DNA of 64,000 nucleotides from Harmonia axyridis (taxonomy: Eukaryota > Arthropoda > Insecta > Coleoptera > Coccinellidae). Shown here piece after piece: positions 44,690 to 55,844 of the stretch (position 1 is the first letter of the stretch; each line of letters starts with the position of its first letter). Under the pieces are notes generated by a model. That model worked only from the letters and a program-made list of their open reading frames with translations. It searched no databases and was not told where the DNA came from. The stretch is taken from the NCBI RefSeq assembly GCF_914767665.1, contig NC_059501.1:26450501-26514500 (forward strand), written 5' to 3'. The position numbers and the translations under genes were made by a program.

Positions 44690-47560
44690 CACACCTTATT
44701 GTAAATTATGGAGTAAAATTATTATAAATTATCTGTACACCTAGAGTAGATATAACTGAGTAGATGACAGAGACAACGGAAATGAAAGTGGTACGAAAAA
44801 TACCTGGGAAATCGCTAATGTACAGAGTGCGAAGTGAGAATATCAGAGAGGTGTACAAAGTGGATGAAATAAACAAATGGATATTAAGTAGAAATGTAGA
44901 ATGTAACGACCACATCAGTCGCTTGGATAGCTAGAGAATGGATGAAATAACGAGTGACAAATGACCTGGAGGTTGCAGAATTGTGGGGCGACCTCTAAAT
45001 AGATGAAACGACAATTTAAGGCATGAGTAGGAGAGTAGATATAGCGGATCAATAAAAAACAGTACAACCTTTCTGACTGAAGAAGGAGTAATAGATCTAA
45101 TGTTGATCTATCAATAGGAGGAATCAAATATGTAGATGTATCTATTGAAAATATAACAATAACAATACTGAGTAAATAACCGGTATTTTTTAGCTGCATG
45201 AGAATTTTCGATGGTTGTTGTATTTGGTTTGACAGTTGACAATTTCAATCTATGTTGACATTTCTGTTCAGTAAGGTTAGGAAATTCATCATGAATCGAA
45301 GCCATAGGCATAGACCTCATTCGAAACCATAACAGAAGCTAACTCTACAGAATTCAAAAATTAATATTGAGCAATCGGGTCCAGGAATCGTGGAATGTAA
45401 TAAACGTGCTGAACTGAATTCTAGAGAATAAATGATGAAATATTGAAATATATGAACAGGATTCCGTTTCTTCTGCTGATATTATTAAATAAAACAACCG
45501 CGGATGAATCATTATTTTTAATTCGAATAGATGTTGTAGTCAATATGTTTTAGATTAGTGAATTTGATAAATAAAATCATGTGTGAAATAAAAAAAAAAT
45601 TATTTATTCTTCTAGGAATCCAGATTTCTCAGAAGGAGTAGATAATGCCGCCTTTCACTATTTGCCACTTTTATAGAGCCGACCTTTCTATTTCAGGTTC
45701 TTCTGTTCAGTTTTGACTTTATAAAAAACATTTTGTTTTTTCTTTAGCATTATCGAATAAAACAATCGGATTATGCGGATGAATCATTATTTTAAATTCG
45801 AATGCGCCCATGCTCAACACTAGTTTATTCGATACAAGAAATGAAAAATATTATAATATAATAAAATGTGTTATAAAAAAAAATACTTCTTATATTTCTT
45901 AAGAAGGATAAACTAGAAATGGTAAATGGAATCATTTCTCGAATATTTTGCATTCCATTCTGAAAATCAACATTCTGATTGGAGAATTGAAAAGAAAAAC
46001 AATCCAGAAGCCGCCCCAAGTGGCAATAAATTCGGCAACGTTTAGCAAAGCGAACGCCGATAAGGCTGATGGGAGCATGTGTTTTTTAGCGTTAATAACT
46101 CGTAAACAGCACTATAAGGTGATTACGCGACATCTGGATATTTATGAGTATAATGCATAATTCGGCACCTTTCTGTTGTTGCTGACTGAAATTAATCTCA
46201 TTCGATTCTTGGAATTTCTACAAGTGTGATTTTTGTTGATCAAGCTTGAAATGCCGCCTTTGAATTGCCGCTCTAGACGACCGTCTACCCTTCCAAATTG
46301 TAGAAATTTACTTTAAAAAATAAATATGTTTGCGAAGTAGTAGTAGAACACTTCGTCCATTTCACGTTCAACATAATCGGCCTAGTGAACAAGTGATTCG
46401 TGCATTTATTTATTAATTTCAATCTCGACAATTTCGAAGAGTGATCGTGTTTATGCTAGAAAAAAAGATGAAAGATCATACGATAAGAGCAATATAAGAT
46501 GTCTAAAACTATGGTGTATGCACTCCTCAAATTTTGAATGCAATGACATTCGACCAAATTGAAAATATTAGTTTTAGTTCGTGGCGGCGCCGCATGTCAT
46601 ACTTGTCATTTCCGTTGATTTTGATTGGATACATTAATTAAAACTTGATACTGACCAATCAAAAGCGACGTGTAACCGAGTATGATCGTGCAAAGTCGTG
46701 AAACAAAACACGAAACGTTTACTGGAATGAATTCAAATTTTTTTAATAGAGAGAGTTTATTGGTATTTCAATTACAAGAATTACTTCCATAGATCATAAC
46801 TATAATGAAAGACATACATATAGGTATATAATGGCACAAAACTCGTAAATAATAAATAACAAGAATCTTAATTTGTTGATAGCGCTACCTACAGTAGACA
46901 TAACGAAGCTTAACTAATATTCTCAAAATTGGCAAAACAAAAGCTAATCAGTTCATACACCTGGTTTTTAGACATCTTAGAGCAATACATATTCTCATTT
47001 TTATGTCCAGGAATTCAAAAAACTGATAAAAAAAACCGATCCGTCCGCCGGAAACTAAGAAAGCTAAATGAGGCACAAAAATTACCTCTTAAAGGTCCTG
47101 AGTACGATTAGTCAAGGGTAAACAAAAAACGACTTAAAAAAACTTCATTACCAGTATTACCACATGAATTGACTATACAAAGAATCCTGAAATTCCAAAC
47201 CTGTAGGCTATCGTTGTACTGAATGGCATATTTTTTAGCGCAAGGCTCTAGCTCAATTTGTTTCGGAGTTATGGATAAATCAATATTCCCCACTGAATAT
47301 ACCGCTGATGTCACCCGCATCCTAATCAAATATTTCATCACATTCGATTAGCCTAGAGGCCAAAGCGTTTTCCTAACGAGCTTCCGGTCACAGAGTGAAA
47401 TCCAAAATGGTTGAAATATTTTTCTTTCATTTCACAGTTTGCGTTTTAGTGAATAATCTCTGCATTTGGACTATATTTCGCTCAGGAAGAAATAATAAAA
47501 CATTTTGTGAAATTCGCAGTGTTCTTTTTTGGGATCAAAATATCGTAACAGTGGTTGTGT
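44690..47560. other. No gene; degenerate duplication at 45.45-45.9 kb
   Basis: No supported gene. GCGGATGAATCATTATTTT with AAATTCGAAT recurs at about 45500 and 45775, a divergent duplication of about 300 bp. Frames at 46929-47341 carry no recognisable motif. Confidence 0.45.
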
Positions 47561-47564
47561 TGAA

Positions 47565-47965
47565 ATGAATTTTTTCAAATTTTCCAAAGCTTTATTTTGA
47601 CTTTCTTCTATTAGGTATTTTTTATCTGATAATTTGGGAATAAATCTCCCTAGATGTATAATAATGAGACCAAGAAATGTTTGAAGTTCATTTTTGAGGT
47701 AATTTTGATATCTTCAATAACTAGTATTTTATCTCCATCTTTATTAATATATAAGATATTTCTTTTATTCAAACCAAATTTACATTTATCCAATCTGAAT
47801 TTAACATTTTGTTTGCGTGCGATTTCTAAAACTTTTTGAATGTTTCATTATGTTCTATAACATTTTCCGCATGAATAAGATCATCGATATAAATTTCGAC
47901 ATCTTAGTTTCCGAAATTGAATTTCATTCAAATTGTCACTTCTAATTACTCTTAAAGTTTCAGAA
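47565..47965 (-). pseudogene. Ty3/gypsy-type reverse transcriptase fragment
   Basis: On the minus strand the translation, with frameshifts, reads VEIYIDDLIHAENVIEHNET (catalytic YxDD-type box), IARKQNVKFRLDKCKFGLNK and LQTFLGLI followed by GRFIPKLSDK. This order (YIDDI, then EKCKFG, then LQ-FLG---Y---FIP-L) is diagnostic of LTR-retrotransposon RT. Only this segment survives and no LTRs were found around it. Confidence 0.75.
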
Positions 47966-47969
47966 AAAA

Positions 47970-49000
47970 AAAATGCAGAGCGATGGACGGACTAATATGT
48001 TTTTTCGATTTTTTTATTCAACACCTACCGCTATCGGCACAGAATTTTGCAAGAAACTCGATATGATCATTCTCTTGTACACACAGTTATCACGGAAGTA
48101 TAGGTTATATTTTTGCCAATATGGCATTTTATTACATTCTCTGCTAGAGGATATTCATATAAAATCCTTTCAGAATATCTAAAGGCATCGCTCGACCGAC
48201 CCAATTACGCCAGAATTTAAATAGCACTATTTGTAACTACAAAACTCCAATTAGAATAGAGCCTCGTAATTAATTGGAACCATAACTAACTCAATAAAAC
48301 CACTAACGAACGTAAATCAAGAGAATATTATAACGACCGTGCAATTCAGCGATATATTGTGGTTAGGGGCGTCGTTTTGCACAATCCATATGCACTAAAA
48401 AGCCATTTACTCCCCGAAGTTCCTGAAATGGTGGAAATATTAAACGCTTTCTCTGCTAGGGAACGAGGCAACTTATATCCTGCATACATCACGTCTCCTA
48501 TGGATGGAGGCAATCAAGGTTCATTTTATGTCCATCGATTGTCCATACGGGAAGCCGTGAGTCGGCAGTTTTTTCACGTTTCCTAGTCTCTTATTGTCGA
48601 CGACGATGCGGTTGTGGTATTGGATGACTTGATTATACTCGAGGAATTCACGGTTGGTTTGGAGGGAATCACAATGGGAGACCATTAAGGCCGGGGAGTT
48701 CTTTTACTCGACTCGTGCAATTATTACTAACATGGTTATAATAAAATTTCGAGACTTGTGTAGAAAGTATACTTACACACCGGCAAAATTAGGGAACGGA
48801 CAGAATCCCTGCTCATTTTATTTTATTTTATTTTTATTTTGAACTCATCGATTTTAGCAATAGGGATGTTGCCTATATTTTGAAACTGCTTTTAATTTGT
48901 AGATAAGCCGTATATAAACACGAAAAAAAATATTTTCATGGAAATATATAGAAAGTACCAATAAAAAATACGTAAATAAAAATTCTGTCATGGTATTATG
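47970..49000. other. No gene recognised
   Basis: 48330-48680 is less AT-rich and unique-looking, with a plus-strand frame at 48359-48586 that I cannot assign. Confidence 0.4.
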
Positions 49001-49004
49001 ATGA

Positions 49005-49220
49005 CGTCACAGCATAAAATAGTCACCACCATAGACATATTAACTACTTTATCTAGAATCACCACGAGCTAACGGTCTGTCAAACTGAACTAATATCAGC
49101 TGATATTGACAGTCAAGGCGTTTTGATTGTATCATCTGACGTTCTAAACCATAGATAAGCTGGTCCTAGATAAGATTAGTTTGTCTATGTTCTGAACGTT
49201 TCAGTGCTATGACGTCAAAT
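49005..49220. repeat. Degenerate inverted repeat, MITE-like
   Basis: ATGACGTCA near 49010 faces TGACGTCA near 49211, and CCATAGACATA...CTAGA faces CTAGATAAG...GTCTATG. The structure suggests an old miniature element; ends and target duplication are unclear. Confidence 0.45.
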
Positions 49221-49463
49221 CGTCCTGATTGGCGTTCGCAGTCACGTGCTAGTCGATAAGAATTAACACAATTCAAAACAATTTTATTAAATTGAATTCG
49301 AGAAATAAGATGATGAAAATGCTAATTTAGGATTTTTAAAACGGCCTTTAAAGTGGAAAACCTACATTCATTTGATTTTGATTCCTATTGCACCTAAGTT
49401 CAGAGTAGTGGGTACCATCGATCGTGGCCTGACCTGTATTTGAATTGCTTTATGATAAATATA

Positions 49464-50898
49464 CAGGGTGGCAATTTTTCAATGAGATTGTATTGGTAAC
49501 TTTTAAACCATAAGAGTTAGGAGGTCGGTCAAATGGAGAAAAAGTTGCATGCATAGAAGCATTATCAAGCAGTTCAAACAAATCGAAATTATCAGGGCCG
49601 GTTATTGAGATATCATAAGAAAAGTAAATTCTGTCATTTTGATTTTTCTTTTTTTTTCACTTTATTTCAAATATTACCAAAAAATGTTACAGGAATTTTT
49701 TATTCGACAGTAAATTGTTCTCAATTTGACGTAATCAGATTTCGTATCCAACGTTTCGTGCTCTCTGGGCCACCCTCAACCTCATTTTTTTCAATACGGA
49801 CCTGTATATTTTATGACACTTTTCGAAATAACTTTTAACGCTGAATTCAACGATATATCATACAATGTCATTCAAAGTTGATTTTCAGGTGATTTTGACC
49901 CTTATCCAAATTTCTTTGGGTCGGATCTGTAGTACATTCAAGTACCTTTAGTTTAATTAACAACATGCAATACATTTCGATGAGAAAATCAACTTACTCA
50001 TCTTGAACTAAATGGAACATATCAGAATCAAATCAAGAAACAAGTAATAATTATTTACATATCTCAATTCATAATAATTAAACGAATTATCATTTGATGA
50101 AAGAAAAATCGAATGATGAGTAAATGAAAATGAATGAAGTAAGTGTTCGAAATGTCCACCATTTTGTAAAGTGCACTTAACGGTTCTGGAACCCATACTT
50201 CTTATACATTTGCTTATTTCGTCTTCTTGAATACCTTCCAATACATTCACAAATCACAATCTTCTCGCGAGAAATCACTATTGTTGGATTTGTTCCGTTG
50301 AAACAAATTACAGAATCGAACTTTATTTTGATATCATTACGATATAAGTTTTGCAAGGCTTGATATTCAAATTCAAAATCATTGTATTCGCGTCTCTTGA
50401 CTATTTTATTAACAGCAGTTTTTGATAAATTGCATTCACTACAGATCCGACCCAAAGAAAATTGGATAAGGGTCAAAGTCATCTGAAAATCAACTTTGAA
50501 TGACATTGTATGATATATCATTGAATTCAGCGTTAAAAGTAATTTCGAAAAGTGTCATAAAATATACAGGTCCGTATTGAAAAAAATGAGGTTGAGGGTG
50601 GCCCAGAGAGCACAAAACGTTGGATACGAAATCTGATTACGTCAAATTGAGAACAATTTACTGTCGAATGAAAAATTCCTGTAACATTTTTTGATAATAT
50701 TTGAAATAAAATGGGAAATAAAGAAAAATCAAAATGACAGAAATCACTTTTCTTATGATATCTCAATAACCGGCCCTGATAATTTCGATTTGTTTGAACT
50801 GCTTGATAATGCTTCTATGCATGCAACTTTTTCTCTTCTTCTAACTCTTATGGTTTAAAAGTTACCAATACAATCCCATTGAAAAAGTGGCCACCCTG
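49464..50898 (-). mobile_element. Tc1/mariner-type element with 460-470-bp inverted repeats
   Basis: The ends CAGGGTGGCAATTTTTCAAT (49464) and ATTGAAAAAGTGGCCACCCTG (right end, few differences) are flanked by TA. The arms 49464-49933 and 50438-50898 are reverse complements with scattered mismatches. The 500-bp middle holds remains of a minus-strand transposase. Long inverted repeats of this size are unusual for the superfamily and may reflect an inverted duplication of one end. Confidence 0.85.
50080..50521 (-). pseudogene. Residual transposase (HTH start and C-terminal tail)
   Basis: The frame from 50521 contains SLGRICSECNLSKTAVNKIV, a helix-turn-helix-like segment, then a stretch with L--D---K-DSVICF resembling the linker after the HTH. 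An overlapping frame at 50250-50130 ends TVKCTLQNGGHFEHLL, the GGHFEHLL-type tail seen at the end of some insect Tc1/mariner transposases. The catalytic core is deleted, so the element is non-autonomous. Confidence 0.55.
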
Positions 50899-51129
50899 TA
50901 TACAAAATTTTATATTGATCTCCTCACCAAAATCAAAGAAGATTCAAGCAGAATATCGAAAAACAAGTCGTGACAATAGAAAGCCTTAAATGGCGTAAAT
51001 CATCTTGTCTCCTGATATAATTTTTTGAAATGACCAATGATGATTATTATTATTATTAATAAATTAAGAGTTCTATTAAACTCTTTATTGCAAATTCATA
51101 ATAAATGATAATACATAATAATAAAAATA

Positions 51130-51135
51130 TTTATT
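51130..51135 (-). terminator. Poly(A) signal of the MADF-BESS gene
   Basis: AATAAA on the minus strand about 85 bases after the stop codon of the gene ending at 51217. Confidence 0.5.
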
Positions 51136-51216
51136 AACAGAAATAAATTTAATCCGATACGTTCATTGGTGAAATGAAATCAGGATATTTTTTTTGATCT
51201 ACATAAGGAAAGAATA

Positions 51217-53277
51217 TTAGTACAATTCTTCGTAAGTTCCTTCTACTTCATTTGTAGAATATGATGGTTCAATTTTAGTACAATGTGTGGTTGTTGTCGA
51301 ATGTGAGAATTCATTCGTAGATAACATATTGTCTTCACGAGCCTGCATGACACTATTGAAAACTTCACGCTGAATTTTCATTTGGAATTCTTCTGGCAGA
51401 TTTTTGGACATCTCGTACATTGCGTCAAGAAAACATTTCATTGAATCCTTTTCTTCTTGGCTGGTTAATAATTTTCTTCTCAACAAATCTCGTTTCACCA
51501 TTCTATTCTCTAGTTTTTTGTTTTCAGCTTCCAAATATCTTTTTATTCCATTAGGTCTCTTTCTTTTCCTTGTGATCACTTCATTGTCCAAATTATTGGT
51601 TGAGGATTCTTCATTAGGTAATATTGTCTGGAATTCTTGAGAATTAGATTGTTCACTAATAGGCAAAACATTTGTAACTCTTTCCCTACTTCCTATATAA
51701 GGAAGCAAGAACTCCATCATTTTATCATATTTCCAGTTTTTTCCACTCTCAGATGTTTGTCCAATGGTTGTTCTTTTTCTATTGATCGACTGTCGATGTC
51801 CGTCTCTCAATTTCTTCCATAAATTTTTTGCTTCTCTTACTGAAACAAAACCGAATATGATGAAAAGGAAAAAGAAACGTTTAAGGCGTTTCACTTGATA
51901 GGAGCAATATATTGATGGGAAACATGCTTTTACTTTGAAAATTCTGGACGGTTTTTTTTATGAAAAAAATTCTAATTGTCCTTCCAGGAGTAATTATTTG
52001 GCAAATAAACCATCTGAGTACATACAATGATGATGATGGTAATTCATAGTTTAATTACCAACACCATAATTTGAATTTAGCGCCTGATGAACTACTACAA
52101 CGGGTCAAGCATAAATATAATATGTATTTATTTAAGATGAAGCATTCCCTTCTGAAAGAAGTTTGACATGTGCTTATTCAAAATCTGAATTGAGAAGCAT
52201 TTGAAGAGTTTGCCACTTCCTATGACAAGAGCACGACAGTTGGTTAAACAGCTTTTCGAATACTATCAACCTTATGGTGAATGTATACAGAAAACTATTC
52301 AAATGTGTAAATAAATTGCGAAAGAGACATGTGTCTTACACAACTATTTGATTATTAATAATAAGAGACAGAATACCAAGGAGATGAAACTCCGTCGAAA
52401 AAAAAGTGCACAAACAGAATATCCCATAAGAAGAATACCATGAGCTCTCAGCAAATCAGAAAACCAATGAGCGTTCAATGAAGGGTAGGGGGGAAGAACG
52501 CCAGGATCAACAATTATCTGCGCGGGTATGATACGCCAATATCGACCTTAGAGATGTAATCAAAGATCAGTGATGGAAAAATCGACAGAATTAATACAAA
52601 GATTTACCAAAGTGAATTGGAATTTATATTATCCTACCTGAGGAAACACAAAAAACTGTATAATTCAACACTAAAATATGAATGTAGACTCAGAGGAAAG
52701 AAAAAAACTTTTCTTTCCTCTGAGAATGTAGAACACAGATAACCAGCTATTTATTTATATCAAGATGCATTCTATTCATCGCGATTTGGCTTTAGCCTCT
52801 GCTCGGATGGCTTTATGAATGTATTGCTGGGATGCATAACAAGAGAAATTAAGGAACAAACATAAATAACGAGTATTAGCTGAAAACATTTCTCATAAGG
52901 GTGCAAATTTCATAATCAATAAAACAAGAAAAAATGTTTTCGGTATTAGTTCGAGCTACTCAGGAAATAACCTAACCGGATTGAGCTGTCAAACATTGTT
53001 TGCACGATTAAGCTCATTAGAAATAGTCTCATTTCATCAAATTAGTGTATTTCCAATTATTTCTCAAACAAAATTACTGATAGTTCAATTAATCAAATTC
53101 TTGAAATGTAAAGTATAACAAATATTATAAAAAAATTAATAACTCACTGTCTGGTATATCACATTCTTCTATAACTTTTGTCCAAGCTGCATCCCTTACA
53201 ATACTAATTTTATGTTCCTCAAGATCTGTTGCCCACAAACAAGGGTATTTTTTAACACTTTCTATCAGGTGTTCCAT
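51217..53277 (-). CDS. MADF-BESS domain protein (2 exons)
   Basis: Exon 1 is 53148-53277, exon 2 is 51217-51839; the intron (1,308 bp) has GT at 53146-53147 and a pyrimidine-rich tract ending TTTCAG before 51839. Together they encode 250 residues in frame. The start ATG is preceded in frame by a TGA 18 bases upstream. Residues about 3-92 form a MADF domain (LIESVKKYPCLW, AWTKVIEECDIPD, LWKKLRDGHRQS, WKYDKMMEFLLPYI), a Myb/SANT-like DNA-binding module. RKRKR at 134-138 is a likely nuclear signal, 145-172 is charged and may be helical, and about 175-207 resembles a BESS interaction motif (FLDAMYEMSKNLPEEFQMKI). Such proteins are nuclear regulators. The frame is intact amid dead transposons. Alternatively it could be the Myb-like ORF1 of a Harbinger element, because a Harbinger transposase relic lies in its intron. 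Confidence 0.8.
52075..52430 (+). pseudogene. PIF/Harbinger transposase C-terminal relic in intron
   Basis: The plus strand, across several frames, reads LAPDELLQRVKHKYNMYLF (compare LPDDELLP--IKVPYMFVAD-EAFPL), ARQLVKQLFEYYQPYGECIQ and IAKETCVLHNYLIINNKRQN. The last is the characteristic Harbinger phrase K-T-VLHNYL. Stops and frameshifts are frequent, so it is dead. It lies wholly within the MADF-BESS intron on the opposite strand. Confidence 0.7.
52689..52724. repeat. Perfect 16-bp hairpin
   Basis: CTCAGAGGAAAGAAAA, loop AAAC, then the exact complement. No T-run or gene context explains it; it lies in the MADF-BESS intron. Confidence 0.9.
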
Positions 53278-53340
53278 TTCAAAATTCTCTTGTCATGCGC
53301 AAATACTGAATGCCTAAGTGCTCGTATATGTATAGAGTAC

Positions 53341-53482
53341 AGACACGATAGAATGGAACCACGTGCAGGTAATGGAGAGGCGAAAGGCATAATATAATAT
53401 GAAAACATCGCTGGGTTGCTCGACGGGTCGATATTTTCATATTACATTATGCGAAGCCACACGGACTCGCCCGATCGTGTCT
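53341..53482. repeat. Inverted repeat upstream of the MADF-BESS start
   Basis: 24-bp arms (53387-53410, GCATAATATAATATGAAAAC..., and 53429-53452) with two mismatches, plus an outer 9-bp pair AGACACGAT/ATCGTGTCT. It sits 64-205 bases upstream of the MADF-BESS ATG, so it lies in the likely promoter or 5' UTR. Confidence 0.8.
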
Positions 53483-53639
53483 ACACAAATCCAAAGTATG
53501 TTCTACTTTCAGTATCTCGATAACCTTGAGGTCAATGATCGAAATATTAACCTTTTCGTTACGGGATATAATATATCTTTGAACAAATTATCCATCGAGG
53601 TTTTTCAGTTGCAGTTATCGTTTTGTCGCTAAGTATTGA

Positions 53640-54481
53640 TGAAAACTGGAAAATATACCTACTCATTTGCTGTCGGTAGAGCCATATTTAGTGATAACCA
53701 AAATTAAACAGTTTACGAGATATTTGAGTTCTTCTGATTTTTAAAAGATTTTTCACCTTACTTTGTTTTACGTCAATTTTGACCAAATTCGATTGAAATT
53801 TTGAATTATTTTCATGGCCAGAGAGAAATCCGGATCTAACACCCTTAGAATAGACGAAGCAGCGAGAAGATTGAGAGTAAACTTCAGGCGGAGAGTAACA
53901 GGACAGATTCCTGTGTAAGGAATGGTGGAAATCATTTCAAACGAATTTATGAATACTTTTTCTACTGAAATTTTAATGAAAATTTATTTAACACATTACT
54001 TTCCTTTCTTTGCTTTTTTCCCCTATCAAAAAGAAATCTGGTGAGACAAAACTAGTGCCTGCATTCAAACGAAAACTTTTTTAGAACATAAAGAAGGAAT
54101 TTGGTAAAATACTGAAATAATTTTGTCATACATAAATTGTGGAATTCGGAAGTTGCAATCAAATTTATAATAGAGATTTACAATTCTTTTCTTCATATAC
54201 ATACCTAATTCTTATTCAACATCCAATATAGCATAGTTTTGCTTTTTTTATATATATCATATCCTTTTTTGATTGAAATAATAAAAAATTCAATTCAAAC
54301 TAGGTCAACGTAGAAAAAATTAACGAAAAACGAAGTTATGTGAGAAATCTTAAAAAAAAAAAACAAGAACTCAAATATCTCGGAAACTGCTGATTTTCGG
54401 TTATCAATAAATATGGCTCAAACGACAGAATATGAGTGATACACTTCCTTCAAGGTTCACATCTGATTTGGAAACACCCTG
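53640..54481 (+). mobile_element. Degraded Tc1/mariner-type TIR element
   Basis: The right end (GGAAACACCCTG, ending about 54481) and the region before it mirror 53640-53790 over about 150 bp with many differences (GAGATATTTGAGTTCTT against AAGAACTCAAATATCTCGG). Between them 53820-53856 encodes WPERNPDLTPLE, the third-carboxylate motif of the superfamily, immediately followed by a stop. Only that fragment of transposase survives. Confidence 0.6.
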
Positions 54482-54489
54482 CTATACTT

Positions 54490-55150
54490 AAATAGTTGCT
54501 AGATATTCATCACACCATGATGATGTGGAAAATGTTTTACGCGTTTTACTCTTCATTAAAATTATATGTGTTAAAATTTGTTACTGAACCATATCGATCT
54601 AAGGGAGGATAAAGGTGAACAATTCAACGATGAAAAGCTTTTTATTATTACTGAACACCCAAAAGTATATTCATAAAATGTCATACTTAGATTGAAAACA
54701 ATATTAAGATGCAAGGCACGTGTCTACGGAAAGGTTGTCTTTCCAAAGAAGACCGGCCATGACAGAGAGATAGTTTTTCATAAGATTTTTATTGTTATTG
54801 AAAATTTGAATTCTGTGAAAAATTTGAATGATTAGATTAATAGCTCTTTGGATATTTCTATATAGAGTGAAAAATTATTCGGAATTAATTAGTCTACACA
54901 CTCATTTCAACAAGGAATATCTCGATATACTTGAAAACAAAATTTTAATATCAGTGAGAAAATTTCTTTATTAATATCCAGCGATTAGCAAAGCATTCAT
55001 CTCAACCTTTTCTATATTTATTAAAGGTACTTGGCGAAAGATGATTAATCTTTATCAAAGGCTACATCAAAGGCTTACATCAAAATGGGTTTGCATATCA
55101 TTATTTTTCAGTGAATCGGGGGTCATTGCGGCTCTGTTAGCCTTCCGGGA
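54490..55150. other. No gene recognised
   Basis: AT-rich, no supported feature. Confidence 0.55.
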
Positions 55151-55760
55151 ACTGCGACCAAATTGATCTCTTTTTCTTAACCCTACCTATTCATACAAAC
55201 CCAGGGAGGCCGTCGATACGGCTAACGAAACCGACGACATCCTTAGCCTTGCCTGTTACTTCGTGAGTATCCAGGACACCATTAGCCGAAGTTCAGCTAG
55301 TGGTAGCTTCAGGAGCTTCCTGGTAAGCACCATAAATTTCTTTGCCTGAGCAAGACCCGAAATGTTTTTCCAGAGGGGTTTCCTATTGTCCTTTGTTCCA
55401 CTCCCATTGTTGGACCGCTGCCTTATATTGGTCTTCTCCAAGCAGCCCACAGAAGGGCTCAGGACCAGCAGGTGTTGATGCTGTTTCGTTTCCTTCAATA
55501 CCGTAATGCCTCGGTACCCATAGTTAAGTTACTTTATTCCCTCTGGCCAGTTGCTTTATGGTTCTACGGCATCCCCATGTCAGTAGTACCTCTGGCTATA
55601 TGATTCCAGTGATCTCAGCGTGGCCTGGCTGTCCATAGTGATTAAATACACGCCCCTTTGTGCTTTCTTTTGTGACACTCTTGGGTACAAAAATAGACAG
55701 CTAGTGTCTCAGTTTGCAAGATAGAGGACTTCCTTCCCAGGGATCTAGAGATTTTTGGCC
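55150..55760 (-). pseudogene. LINE RNase H domain relic
   Basis: Minus-strand pieces in several frames read ITMDSQATLRSLESY (the DSQAAL box) and LWVPRHYGIEGNETA (usual form WVPGHxGIEGNExAD). These are two hallmark motifs of the RNase H domain that some non-LTR retrotransposons carry after the RT. A C-terminal tail follows (ETPLEKHFGSCSGKE). The orientation is opposite to the neighbouring RT relic at 55845, so the two come from different insertions. Confidence 0.75.
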
Positions 55761-55844
55761 GATATACCTCAATACCTGACTCCTGAGCCTCTTTCTGATT
55801 TTGATCCATCCGGATACCATATGGAGGACTTTTTGTCAAAGGGA

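Noticed and set aside
48359..48586. Plus-strand frame of 75 codons
   Set aside because: Composition is protein-like but I recognise no family and see no convincing start context or splice sites.
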